The notes under the pieces: generated by a model
Told to the model about the DNA's origin: nothing
The model's database searches: none
What the model saw: the letters and a program-made list of their open reading frames with translations, nothing else
Origin: Ottelia alismoides
Lineage: Eukaryota > Streptophyta > Magnoliopsida > Alismatales > Hydrocharitaceae
Reading direction: 5' to 3'
DNA length: 64,000 nt
Assembly: GCA_037367405.1 (NCBI GenBank)
Contig: JAZKJV010000600.1
Location: forward strand, 496,001 to 560,000
Shown: positions 10,773 through 22,720 of the stretch, piece by piece
Numbering within the stretch: position 1 is the first letter of the stretch
Layout of the letters: the number at the start of each line of letters is the position of its first letter
Translations under genes and position numbers: made by a program

Positions 10773-12239
10773 ATGGTGTTTGCAGATAGATGTTATTCTT
10801 ACTAATCCAATCCAGGTTGGCAAATCATAATGTGTATGGCTCTAGCTAATTTTTAACTGTATTGTTTACCGCTCTAATTTAGCTGGACAACAAACCATTA
10901 GATTGCAGGGAAGATTTTGCTGGTGACGATGCTGCCTAACAGAAATCCTAAATTCTAGAGTTCCCTCTCAACGTTGGCGAGTTGATCGTTGAATGCATCT
11001 TAGGTGGCATAGAGTCCTTGCTGTTAGTCATCAATTTGGAGATTTGATGTTATTTTAAGATTTCGAAGTCTCAATTTAGCTAAGTGAAGCATTACATTTT
11101 CGTGCTCTATGTTCCATCTTATATTTTAATGCAAGTGCATATTCATGCTAATTCCGTGCACCTCACTCCATGCAGGAAAATGCTAGTGGAAGAAAACCTC
11201 TGTATTCGAATCTGAATGGAGAAATAACAATGGATTCAGCCTTTCAGATAAAGATCACTTCTATAGATACGAAGAATACATATATATGTTCCACATAATT
11301 AACATTTCCTGGTGCTGCTTATCTAGCAAAATTTTTGTTTAATGAGTCACTAGGACCAAAATTTACCTGACTGCAAGGTACATTTTTTTTGATCGTAAAA
11401 TAGCCATTGAAGTTTAGTTTTGTGATTCATGTCCATAGAGCTCACGTTACATAAGACCCATTAAGCCGCCATCACATCTTCACCTTCTTGTTCTTGGTTA
11501 AGTAGGAGTGTTCATCGGGTGGTCACCTGGCCCAGTTTCATAATTTATGACCTTGATATAGCCGGATTGTCGGTCAACCCAATCCATATAAATCAGGTAC
11601 CTCAGTCATGTTACATTGGATGCAATGTTGCCAATGGCTACACATCACGGATTGGTCAAGAAATAACTTGAGTCAGAAAACTCTGTAGACTGTAGTTGCT
11701 TAAAATAGTCATCCTTTCACTGTTTATCTATGGGATCTGCATATTGATATTTTACCTAACTTCTTATTTTTTTTACAACCTAAAGATCTCTCACTGTCCC
11801 TCTCTAAAAAATGTTTATACATGTTGATGGTAGTGAGAGGAAATTTCTCTTGCTTTTAAACATATGATAGAGCTTTCAAAAAGTGAGGGGATGCATTTTT
11901 GTGGTCAAAATGAATGTAATGAAAATGGAAGTAAATTAAGAAGACTAATTTTCCTGTACACATTCAGTGTGTTACTGCCTCCTGTAAGGAAGTTCTGGAA
12001 GATAAAATCCGTGCAAGTTCCCGCTGCCATTTCAGAGATGCACAGAGACGTGAATATCATGATCTCATACTTAAGTTGCATATATTTATTACTTGGTACA
12101 TGATACCAGGGAATTGAGCCTGCAAGGCGTGGTGTCTACATGATCTGTTTCTTCACCTTATTCATACAAACATTGGCATGCCTTATTTAGCGAGACAAGA
12201 CACGTACATACATGTTCACATATGCATATCTGTTTGTGC
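10773..12239. other. 3' flank of kinase and defensin-like genes; no other gene seen
   Basis: These two convergent genes share this flank. About 10773-11120 is likely 3' UTR of the kinase. An open stretch at 11176-11305 preceded by GCAG resembles an alternative terminal exon but matches nothing I know. On the minus strand, AATAAG-type signals at about 12160-12190 lie just downstream of the defensin-like stop codon. The rest is AT-rich and unassigned. Confidence 0.3.
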
Positions 12240-12718
12240 TTAGTAACACAACTTACTGCATATGCAGCGACCGTCGGAGGCACATACGTTACGAGTATAC
12301 CCTATTCTCTTGCATACACGTAAACAATAACTTTCGCATACTTGTTCACTTCTATAGATGGCTGCTAGAAAGGTGCACACCCTCTGAGCTTCCACGCTGA
12401 CCATTTCATCTGCATCTCACCACAACGCCAATATTTAATAATTATCATTTTACAGAAAGTAAATGCTGACTAATACGATTTATATGACAGTTTTTTGAAG
12501 GAAATTTTATGGGTTTGGACCCTGATCTTTTGAGTTGATGTTCGACATATGTGATTATTGTTATGGATGTATAAAACAAGAAGTTGGAAAAGAAGACTAA
12601 GAAATTAAGGGGTGAGATCGAAATGAAGTTGTTTCAGGGACGAACCGGAGGAGAAGAGGGCGAGAGCGAGCAGGAAGAAGACGAAGGAGGTTTTGGTGAT
12701 CATAGACATGGAAGCCAT
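12240..12718 (-). CDS. defensin-like secreted cysteine-rich peptide (two exons)
   Basis: Exon 1 is 12646-12718 (24 codons plus one base) and exon 2 is 12240-12409. The 236-bp intron (donor GTTCGT, acceptor TGCAG) is in phase 1. The product is 80 residues. Residues 1-24 form a signal peptide, starting MASMSM and with the hydrophobic core FVFFLLALALF; an intron at the signal/mature boundary is usual for plant defensins. The mature part has eight cysteines spaced C-x12-C-x3-C-x3-C-x9-C-x5-C-x1-C-x3-C. That includes a CxxxC helix motif and a gamma-core-like GRCIC, close to the plant defensin (CS-alpha-beta) pattern, although the second-to-third gap is three instead of the usual five. It probably acts outside the cell in antimicrobial defence, or as a signalling peptide. 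A TATA box lies 53 bp upstream. No frame damage is seen. A related LCR/DEFL class is the alternative to a classical defensin. Confidence 0.82.
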
Positions 12719-12770
12719 CGGCTGATGCTGATCTCTCCTGTGACTGAAAATCCTTCGTATTGGCTGCCTC

Positions 12771-12778
12771 TATTTATA
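12771..12778 (-). promoter_or_regulatory. TATA box of the defensin-like gene
   Basis: The minus strand reads CTCTATAAATAGAGG-like sequence, with TATAAATA 53 bp upstream of the start codon. This would place transcription start about 20-25 bp before the ATG. Its position fits the splice model of the gene. Confidence 0.7.
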
Positions 12779-13085
12779 GAGATGGACATGGGGATAATTT
12801 CAGTCTGTGCTGGCATATAAAAATAGGGGATATTAAATTGTAGTTATTGTGTATTAATTTAGTGCAGGAGATGTTGCAGAACTTGGTGAGGATAGGTCAA
12901 GCCGCCAGGGCCCAGGGCCATAGTCAATGTTGATGTCCTCATCATTTGGAGGAAAACCAATGTTTATGTGATTTTTTACGCTGGCGTCCCTTTGAGATTT
13001 TGCAATTTCAGCTATGTCCCTACATTTTTTTGCAAGAATATGTGCCCGTATATTCTTACAAAATTCACAGTTATCCTGCCTTATC

Positions 13086-13358
13086 CATATTGTTATATGA
13101 TCGGCGACGGTTCTTATATCAAAAATCCATGGCTACTTTTCAGAATTTTAGCTAATCATTGCCAATTTTTAAGTTCGAAATTTAGCGACGATTATTCAGA
13201 ATATTACAAAATAGCAATAGTTGAGTGTTGCTACATATATTGTCAACTTCGAGCATAGACAATATTTTCGCAACTAATCATCACTATATATTTAACAGAT
13301 GATATAATTGTGGATTATTTAAAAAAACGTTACTATATAAACCTATTTTGTTGTAGTG
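13086..13358 (-). mobile_element. CACTA-type transposon terminus
   Basis: The right edge, read on the minus strand, starts CACTACAACAAAATAGG, the classic CACTA end. Behind it are subterminal GCGAC/GTCGC words (13096, 13183, 13268). No partner end or 3-bp duplication could be placed, so only one end is certain. It lies 0.6 kb upstream of the defensin-like gene on the same side as its promoter. Confidence 0.6.
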
Positions 13359-14195
13359 GAAGTAACATAATGGAATTTTCTTTATATAAATAAAATTCTT
13401 TATGTAATTACATATGTTTTATGTAAAATAAAAAGTAATGTACCTCGTGATCCAATTCATTCTGACATCATTTCAAGTGTATATCATAAAACTTTATAAC
13501 AACGATAATGAATTGATGTCATTTGTCTATAATCAAACTATCGATTTCTTGAAAATAGTTGCAATGTGTCTCACGTAAAACAAAAATAAATTATCTTCTG
13601 ATTCTCTTCAAAATTAAACAAAAGCCATAAACATACGCACAAATAAAGAGAACCGTTGATCTTGAGATTGATATATATTAGATATACCCTTCTCTCCTTT
13701 TTTTTGAATAGACCAATTTAACCAATATTTTTTTCCTTTCGCATCGTTATCCATGGATAGAAACACGAGGATTATCGGTTTCCTGTTATATCCGTAAGTC
13801 TATATCAGTCGAGCAATGTACTGTTCATCTTCACATTAACGACGATAAGTTGGGATTTTTACATCACAAGTCTTGTAAATTTTGTAAATTGTCTTCTCGA
13901 TCTTGTATTCTTCGTAATAGCACTTAACTCTTGAAAAGTTACTTCGTCTAATATCACGAACCCTACCGTTAATTTAATTCTTCTTCTGCCAACATCTTTG
14001 AGTTAACATTGAGTTAATCAAACTATACCGAATAGAGTGTGGACCTTCATCCCTTCTCTAGATCTCCTTCCTTTTTCTTCCCCTTCTTCCTCCGTCAACG
14101 TTGTCGCTTTTGCTGCCTCCAGGAAATGACACTGCACCTGTAGATACTATGTTGGGGAGAGGAGCATCAAGCTGCTCCCCACCACACATAAGTCC
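13359..14195. other. AT-rich intergenic DNA, no gene seen
   Basis: No frame or domain recognised. A pyrimidine-rich tract at 14045-14100 could be a leader or low-complexity sequence. Confidence 0.3.
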
Positions 14196-14820
14196 TAGGG
14201 ATGAAAACAAACACAAATATATTCGTATCTGCATTCGTCAAATAGAGGATATGGATGCTATTTTCTTGTATCTAGCGAATACGAATGCAAATGTTCAACA
14301 TTCGCCGAATACAAATACGAATATAGTATCCTCAACTTTGACGAATACGAATGTGAATATGAATGTTGAAAATTTTGAAGATACGAATTTGAATATTCAT
14401 TTTTTGAAGGATACGAATACGAATGTTCAAATTTTGGATGATACCAATACTTATATAGTATATAAATAAGTTTGGTAAGTTTTCTTTTGTTATTTAGTTT
14501 TATATTTTCTTTTATTATTTAGTATTTTTTATGTACATATTCATTATTAAAATATTTAAAATACTTTTTATACAATTACGAACCTAAAATGTTTATAGCT
14601 TTTAAGTAAATTTAGACATGTATAACATTCGTATATTAATTCGTATTTGTTTGTAAAATATTCGTATCTGAATTACCAATATTCATTTTGCATTCGTATT
14701 CGTATTTTGAGGATATGATTTTACATTTTACACATTCATGTGATATTTGTATTCGTATTTATATCCAGATTTTAAAAAGGATGAGGATATGGTAACACCT
14801 ATATTCGTATCTGTACATAA
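14196..14820. repeat. GAATACGAATA-rich repeat, likely degenerate hAT-type MITE
   Basis: The left half contains many GAATACGAATA words and the right half their complement TTCGTATTCGTA, making a loose inverted repeat. The edges TAGGGATGAAAAC and GGTAACACCTA resemble degenerate hAT MITE ends, but no 8-bp duplication matches. The open frame at 14101-14469 is an artefact of the repeats. Confidence 0.45.
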
Positions 14821-16399
14821 ATAAAAAGGATTTCATTCTTTTATTCTTTATACATTCATATTTTCATAATATTGTAAATATTATATATATTATATTAGAA
14901 ATAAAAAAATCACAATAAAACTCATTAGAATACATTAACATGAAAAATGCATATAAAATATAGATAAAATACCTATAAGATATACATATCTATTTATCTA
15001 AGTGTACAAATAACAACATAAAAATATAATAAAAATATATTTTTACTCACAAAAAAGTTATAAATATATAAATAAAATAGTTAAATACTAAAAGAAAATA
15101 CATAAAATAAAAAAATGTATAAAATATAGGCAAATATACATATAAATAAACTATTAAAAATTAACTACTAATAAATAAAGCCAAAATAAATAAATAAAAA
15201 TCATAATAAAATACTACATTAAATAAGAAATATTTTTTATTTTATACACAAAAATTAATAAAATCATATACTATTTCTAATTATTTATTTTTGAATAAAG
15301 TTGCTGCTTTGTCCTGTAGCGAGCCTGGCTGGACTAATAGGATCGAGTCGTTCGTTGACCTCTGGTCAACAGTTCCCCCTAGGTCTGATTTGACGCGGAC
15401 CTGTCCACTCCCCCATTTTCTTGCCTTTTTCCTGGCCATACCATCCATCCATCGAGATCTCCCCTTCTTATGATATGATCATTGATTATTGTACATACAC
15501 GCCGCACTCTCTAATCACGTGTACATACGCCCAAATCCCTGGTTTTAGCCGGTCAATAAGGGTGCTGTGTTAGGTCTATAAATAAACCCCCTGAGTCTCC
15601 TTGCAATTTTGGTCACCATTAAGAATCTAAGAGCATGGTTTAGTTCCTAGGAGGAATCCTCGTGACAGGGGGAGTGTTCTTAACAATAGGCCAAGCTCCA
15701 GGAGCAAGGAGTGCACCCACGGCTGCCCATCGTCGGCGACCCTACTCCTTACGCTCGAACATGTATAAGAGTTGCATTTTTATCCTTTATTTTAGTTGCA
15801 TCTAAGCTTAGCTTCAATTTCAAGTTCTTTGATTAATCTCCAGTTAGTTAGATTATCTTAATCGTCTATCCACGTACTTCACCGGAGTTGAGCTCCGACG
15901 AGCTCCTCCACGTGCCATCAACGCCTTTTCGCCCTTTTCTTCGTTTCCACTTAGTTCCTGATCACCTTCTGATCACACCGCTCATCTCCAGTCCCCCATA
16001 TCCCTAGTGGATATGGATATTCTCTTTCCGAGCTCCGTTGTTCGCCGGAGAGCGCCACCCGCTCCACCTCTTTCTCCGTTCCATGCATAACCAGATCGAG
16101 ATACTTTGCCCTCGATCAATGAGTTCATTTTTACAAGTCTTAAGAGCCAAAGAAGCACCTGGAGGCAGAATCAAAACCGTTGGAGGTACCTGGAGCACCT
16201 CCCCTTTATCGACCTCGTGGGGGTGCTCCAGTGACCCTCTGCCATTTCTGAGACCCCCAGCCAATAGAGGACCACTCCGGGCATCTATCTGGACCCCTTG
16301 GAGCAATGATGGAGATTTCGCTGGAGGAAGTTCACCCAAGCAAACCTTCTTCCCTATTCTTCATCATCCCCTCCCTGCCGTCAGATGAAGAAGGAGGCC
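14821..16399. other. AT-rich DNA then GC-richer leader-like DNA; no gene recognised
   Basis: 14821-15290 is very AT-rich. 15300-16399 is GC-richer, with a TATAAATA box at about 15579 and open frames on both strands (16004-16388), but no product I know. Together with the repeats that follow it could be the end and leader of an old Ty3-type element. Confidence 0.25.
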
Positions 16400-17890
16400 C
16401 CAGTTTTGATCCTCGTCGTTGGATGACGCCGTGCCTCGACCATCAGATCAGCTTCGCTGATCAAATCCACGTCGTTCCATCGTGAAACGTTATCACCCGT
16501 TGGATGAACGCTACGTGTCTAAGTGAAATGCATCCCGTCGTTCGCCAACACCTTATATTGGGGTAAATTGCAAACTTAGCCTCATCTTTTGGTAGTTTAT
16601 TTTTTAGTCTTGTAAATAAAAGTTAGCGTGTAAATAAATTGGTCATTTTGCAAATGGAACCCTAAACTTCATGTATTTACACTTTGGTCCTTCCCGGAGT
16701 CACGTGTTGTCCCCATGTGAATGGGAAAAAATGCAATATTCACCCTGACATTTTGTATATTGTACATTAGACTTTGAAAATCAAATAAATGTTTTATTAC
16801 GTTCGCGAAATTACGTCTGAGCCCATATAGTTTATTTTATTTACATTTTTGCCCCCGATAGGACTGATATTTTGTGGCATTTTCTCTATTTATTAAAAAT
16901 ACCTATTGAGCTCCTAACCATAAACAAAAATAGGGAAAAATAACTCATGCCTTATACTTTCATGCCACGTGCTTACAATGGAGACTATTTATTCCCTGTT
17001 TGATTTGTAAAATACCAAAAAATGTTAAAACACCTTCAAAAATTCCAAAAAAATTATATATAGTTTATATATTTATATATTGAGTCCAGAAAACAAAAAC
17101 CCCTAAAAATAGAAAAAGAAAATGATAAAAATCGTAAAGCTCCAAAATCCAAAAAATATTATAAAACACCAAAAATGTGTTTTTCCTATTTTATAATTTT
17201 ACTTATATAAATATTTATATATTTAAATTGATTTAGGTAATTTTGGGACATATTTAATTTTTTTAACATCCAAATCCATTTTAGGTATTTTTAATTCCTT
17301 ATTTGGGATATTTTTGACTTTAAAAATACATAAAAATTAGCAAAAATTCCTAGAAAATTAGAAAAACATTAGAAAAATATGAAAATATAAAAGATTTTTT
17401 TTGTATTTTATCTATATTTATTATTATTTATAAATAGACTACTATATATTAAGTATATAAAACCTTCTATATGTTATACTGTTTATGTAAAAGAAAAAGA
17501 AAATATAAAAAGATAAAAATATAAAAAGAAAATACAAAATATTTTTTTAAATAATATATAATATAAAACAATGATAAAAAATATATATAAATATAATATA
17601 TATATATAAAAGCTATAATAAAAATATCTATACATGATGATTAACTTGGTTACACAAAAAGAAAATAACCTTAGGCTACCTGGATTGCTCTCTGTGGTTC
17701 GACCTCTACATGCTTTCTTACTATGAATTTTATGGTAGAGATAAATAAATTTTAATTCCACATTTTGCTCTTAATTGAATTATGTGTATCATGGGCTGAT
17801 TGTTGATTAAATCCATGGTCTTCATCGGTCACCTCGACGACGGTGTTCCCGCCTTGTGTGGAACACATGACCGATGATCATTTTGGGTTT
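16400..17890 (+). repeat. copy 1 of a diverged ~1.4-kb direct repeat
   Basis: The order of landmarks matches the copy at 18150-19590: a region mentioning GATCA...CCACGT, a TTTAGTC/TTTAGTCC stretch, a CTATTTATTCC stretch, a long A/T-rich middle, then GTGGTTCGACCTCTACATGC and a TTGTGTGGA motif. The GTGGTTCGACC motif resembles non-coding spacers of Tat/Athila-type Ty3 elements. No coding capacity is seen. Confidence 0.45.
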
Positions 17891-18149
17891 ATCAAAGGCT
17901 CAAGTAGAGCTCCAGGCTGAAGATCTCCCATGTCCCAATCGAGGGGACCTGGGACCTTGCTGAATGTACCTGCACACGTGGAGGGCTCCCAGGAAGGAGG
18001 TGCATCTGTCGGCATGAAGATTCGAGCTCGGATGAGGAAGAAACCAGAGATTGAAGGTCATCAGAGCACGAGTTCTTCGTGTTCTTGGAGACCATCTAGA
18101 AGCTGTTCGATGCAAGCCCATTCTGAATCTAATCTCCACAGTCTATGCT

Positions 18150-19590
18150 GAGGTGAAGCAGTGCGTCCCTCCACCATCTGATCATCCACGTGGCTACCTC
18201 AGATCGATCCGATCTGGGGGCAATTAAGGGGTAGATTTCACACCCCTTCGCATTTTGATAATATCTAGAAGTCCTTTAAACTTGTAATGTTAAAAAAATA
18301 GTGGATAAATTGCATGTATGCCCTTGACCTATATTAAATTTGTAGTTTAGTCCTTCGCCACGTCACCTCACGTGGCGGCCCACACACGTGTGTATTTTGC
18401 GTGTAAACCTTCCAGGTTTTTTCAATTGAAGTTTAATATTAAAGCCTCAGATCTTAGTCAAAGTTTCTGGGATATTGAATGCTTTCGCATGTCTTCTATT
18501 TTAATTGCAGATATACCCTTTCCAGTTTTTGTATTTTTATTTTTGCATTTATTTTTATTAAAAATAGCTACTATGTTGTTTAATTTTGGAAAAAATATTT
18601 TAATTGTCGTAAATCTTGTTTATTCGCTTTGTATGGTTGGATTTGGCATTTGATTAGTTTTTCCATTTATTAAATTTCGTTTAGATGCTATTTATTCCTT
18701 GTCTAATTTATAAACCCCCCCAAAATACTAAACTCCTCGAAAACTTCCCAAAAAATCTTGTAGTTTCCTTCTGTTATATTTTACTTTCAGAATAAAAATC
18801 AATTAATATATCAAAAGAAAACTCTAAAAAGTGAAAAACATTGAAACATACAAAAATCAGAAAAATATTTCTAATTCCAAAATTAATGTTTTCTTCTCTG
18901 CTTTGTCACATATTGTATCTTGTATTTATTAGAAACAGTTTTGGGAATTTTTGGACATCTCTCTTTATTATAACCAAAACAATTGGACCTACCTATATTT
19001 TGTATATTTAAATACTTAAAAACACCTGAAAATTTGCAACAATCAACAAAAAAATCACAAAATATTTGAAAAATATAAAGAACAAAAAATCTATATTTCT
19101 GGAATTATCTAGATATATATACCTTATCTATATATACTTATATACATTTTCTATATACATATTATACATATTATTATATTATATAGTATATACCATTAAT
19201 TAATATTATTATGTTTTATTTTGAAAATAAAAAAGAAATTAAAAAGTTTCCAAAAAAGAAAAGGAAAAGAAAATCAAATAAACAAATAAAAAGCCCACAA
19301 AAACATAGAGTAAATAATGTGCATATTTACCTCCATACCTATGTTGTCTATTTATAAATAATTTTTTGTGCTACCACGTCTTGTTCCTGTGTTCAACCCC
19401 TACCTGCTTGTCTACTATACACTTGTTTGTAGGGTATAACAAATTTTGATTCACACATATGCTTTGCTTGATTTATTTCCATTGTGTGAGTAGATTGTAG
19501 TCCTAGTCAGTTGTTCTTGATGAGGGATCACTTTAGCGACTTCGCTCCCTCTTTGTGTGGAGCGTACAATCCTCTTCCTTGTATTTTCTT
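18150..19590 (+). repeat. copy 2 of the diverged ~1.4-kb direct repeat
   Basis: The same landmark order as copy 1 ends in GTGTTCAACCCCTACCTGC and TTGTGTGGAGCG. The two copies may be LTRs of an old large element or a tandem duplication of its spacer; the intervening 17891-18149 is too short for an internal coding region. Confidence 0.45.
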
Positions 19591-21279
19591 GTTGAACACT
19601 TTTTTTTATCGCATTTCCATTTCTTAAGGATTTTAAAAGGATCCAAGTTTCCTATCGCACACAATCCTTGAATGCATGAGCTTCCTTCGACATTTCAAAA
19701 CATCAACTTATGCAGTTCCCAAACACATCATAACTTACTACGGGAACTATCTTAAATTAAAAAATTGAGAGAATAATGACATAAGACATTCCAAATAACA
19801 TTAGCATGTCCAAATAAACATAACAACACCAACTTTCAAGATCGAGCTTCTAACATGAAAGTCCAAAACACCATGTACCAATGTAACTATAACAATGTGA
19901 ACACGTCTTACTCCAATAAAGAATGAAATCAGATCTAAACCAATCATCTAAACCAAATAAAGAAAATATCACAAACTCGTCCGAACAATATATCAATCAA
20001 ACTCACCTTCAAACAAATGAATGCATGCATGTTGGAAAACCAAATCAATAGATATATTATTCTTGAAGAAATAGGAAGAAAATATTCAATCACTAATGAA
20101 AGTATTTAAAGTTGTTGAATCATTTGAATCAATATTTATTCATCATAAAAACCTATTTATTACTTCTAAGATTATTGTCCGTATTTCAGACCCTACGGAT
20201 TGAATCCATATGTACTATTGTAAGCTCCAATTGCCATGAATGATATGCGAACCATTCTATCTCCAATCAAGAAGAATTTGGAGCCATTGCTGGAGGATCT
20301 TACTCTCAGTTTTTTATTACTGAACATCCATAAGTTGGGGATACTTATATTCGGAACGTTCCGTTAAGTATGAGCCCCTATCATCATATCAAAATCTCCA
20401 TGTCGAATTCTCCATGGAGTGTCCCCTCAGATCCAGAAAGGATATTGGGAATACGTTCCATTGAAGAGGTGATGGAACTCATATCCAAGCATGTGCTCAT
20501 AACTGCACCTACTCGTGCGATTCGCTGCAGCCCATATACATGATCAAAATCGATCTATCCTTCATGAAATGCACATTCCTATCCAGTCATGAAATGCACG
20601 TCCCTCCTCCATATAGATATAGCCATTCCTTCACTATGCATATTAGTGTGCATGCAAGGTTCTTACCCAGAAGGACAACAAAGTTAACGTCATGGCCAGG
20701 TTCCCATGAGAACGATGTCCAGGCTCTCAGAACTGAGCTCGCCAGTCCCATGGTCATCTCCCATGAGACGAGGATGCCGTGAACTCGAGGATGCATTTCG
20801 ATTGAGCATCTTCTCTATTTGAGCAATAAAAAATATCCATGATGTAAGATCAGATACTTACATTATTAGTAGGAGAGAGCATCAATATTCAACACGACAT
20901 GAGAAAAATCCAATGGAACCTTATACTCCTACCAATTTTTGAGAGAAAAAAAGAGAGGACTAACCTTAACGCCTCCTCGGTCAGAGTGAATAGCTTCGTA
21001 ATGGATCCCTTGATGATAAAGAGCACATGTCAACATCCTTGAAGCTATCTACAGTGAATTCCTCCTCTACTCATTATCATCGAAGGTGATGCACCGGAAG
21101 GCGGAGTAGCTGTTACCACACATGCACATCGAGTTTGGGAGGGAAATTGCAGTCAAAGAGGAACCACCACATGACAATGATTGTGACGTCAATGATGGCG
21201 TGCGAGCGATCGGACTCCAAGAAAATTGGAGATGAGAAGGGGCGAGGAATATCAGAGCCAAAGGCAAAGAGAAGAAGAA
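19591..21279. other. no clear gene; one possible decayed coding stretch
   Basis: Mostly AT-rich. A coding-like relic is listed separately at 20250-20542. 21067-21282 is open on the minus strand but matches nothing known to me. Confidence 0.25.
20250..20542 (+). pseudogene. unrecognised decayed coding fragment
   Basis: One plus-strand frame runs about 95 codons with a single internal TAA. It reads NQEEFGAIAGGSYSQFF, then RNVPLSMSPYHHIKISM, then ERILGIRSIEEVMEL, before the stop. Residue composition looks protein-like and not repeat-derived. It could be a retroelement gag piece or a host exon; I do not recognise the family. Confidence 0.3.
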
Positions 21280-21281
21280 CA

Positions 21282-21540
21282 ACTACAAGAAACTGGACCT
21301 AAGACAACAAACAAATTGAATATTCGTTGTAGATATAACAATAAATATTATTCACTGTCAAATCATCTTTTGTATTTAGAATTGTTAATAAATGACACTC
21401 GTTGTTAAAGAACGAAAAACTGTCGTTATATGGTTCATTTCGAGGAATATAACAATGAATACCATTATTTGTTGCGAAATTAAAGAAATAAGCGACAAAT
21501 AATATTCTTTATTATATATTTAACTATGGAAGATATATCA
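21282..21540 (+). repeat. possible CACTA-type terminus
   Basis: ACTACAAGAAACTGG at the left edge resembles the CACTACAAGAAA end of plant CACTA elements with the first bases altered. Short CGTTGT/GCGACA words follow to about 21500. No partner end was located. Confidence 0.3.
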
Positions 21541-22322
21541 AATATTAATTATTTATTGCGTGTTAATTTTTTTTTAGTGTTAACCATCGATCTAAAGAGG
21601 GGAAAGAGATGCATTACCTGTCTCTTCTCTTTCGCGAAGGCATGCACTTCACTCCTCCCTTGACGTATGTCGACATAGAACATGTTCATCAGCACATGGC
21701 ATTGGGAACGCCGGACATGGCGTCGTTGGAGAATGCCTACTGCCAAATAAGATTGCAGAGAGAAAGAGAGAGAGGGGAGACTCCTCGGGGTTAAGAAGGA
21801 ACTAGAGAAAAAGAGAGATCGAAGGGGCACCGGAGGAGGGAAAGATTCAAGGGGAAGGGTTCCACGTATAGGAAGAAGGAGAAGAGAACCGGGATTTAGT
21901 ATATTTATAGATGGGATTTTTACCCGGCAGACCTTGTAATCTTTTGCAATTACCGCTACGACCTCTGAAACATCGATATTCCTCCCATAACCTCGTAAAC
22001 TTGCTAACTCTTACCCTACAGACCCTGTGGTTAACTCCCATCCATTTGTCCGTTAAAACTAACCGGATTCCGTTATATTCGTTTACATTATACCCATTTT
22101 GTTTGTCAAATTTACATTCCATGCCATTCCCCCTCTTCTTCCTCTGTGTATCTTTCCCACCCCCACACCCTTGCCCTCCCCGCCGTCCTCCTCGAAGCCC
22201 GACCCCCGTCACGCTGCCCAAAGCCCCAGACCAACCTCCCCTGCTCCCCCCTCCTCACCACCTGTAATCTGGCCCCGCTCGCATCCCCTGCCCCATCCCA
22301 CTCCTCTCGTGCTAATCTGCAG

Positions 22323-22569
22323 CCAGAATGAACCAGATAAGCGACCCTCAATGCTCAAGGTAGTTGGCTTGTTGAAAGGCACGTCAAAGGAGAAAGCCAA
22401 TCTGGAGAATCTTGAACTGTTTAAAACAGAAACGGCCAGCTCCACTGAAGACATCCAACAAGAGAGGGACAACATCTCCTGTGAGAGGGATGACATCAAG
22501 CAAGAAGATATCAAGGTAGAAACAAAGCGTGATCCAGCATCGACGACGGAGGCTATACAAGAACATTGA
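22323..22569 (+). pseudogene. captured exon resembling a protein kinase C-terminus
   Basis: A splice acceptor (CTAATCTGCAG) precedes an open exon. It starts QNEPDKRPSMLKVVGLLKG, matching the end of the kinase domain in plant receptor-like kinases (the subdomain XI RPSM arginine), then NLENLELFK. An acidic repetitive tail contains QERDNISCERDDIKQEDIK and a stop at 22567. Only the last exon of the donor gene was taken; the catalytic core is absent. Whether it is transcribed from a chance promoter is unknown. Donor identity beyond kinase-like is not certain. Confidence 0.65.
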
Positions 22570-22574
22570 TCCTT

Positions 22575-22720
22575 GAACAGACTCCCGCCCGCATCCCGAC
22601 GTCGCCTCCCCTGCTTTTCCCCCTCCCGCCCGCATCCCAGCGCTGCCTCCCCTGCTTTCCCCCCTCCCTCCCGCATCCCGGCGTCGCCTCCCCTGCTTCC
22701 CCCCTCCCACCTGTCGGTCG
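22575..22720 (+). repeat. C-rich tandem array inside the Pack-MULE
   Basis: About three copies of a roughly 42-bp unit carrying CCGCATCCCG and CGCCTCCCCTGCTT, with a strong strand bias (C/T-rich on the plus strand). The long proline-rich and glycine-rich open frames over 22099-23048 on both strands come from this composition. Confidence 0.7.

Noticed and set aside
12584..12820. Plus-strand 78-codon acidic open frame
   Set aside because: It is the antisense shadow of defensin-like exon 1 and its promoter on the minus strand.
14101..14469. 122-codon open frame rich in Asn/Thr
   Set aside because: Generated by GAATACGAATA repeats; no protein family resemblance.
16004..16388. Opposed 111-116-codon frames as a possible gene
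   Set aside because: Both strands stay open over the same GC-rich stretch, with no domain or splice support.
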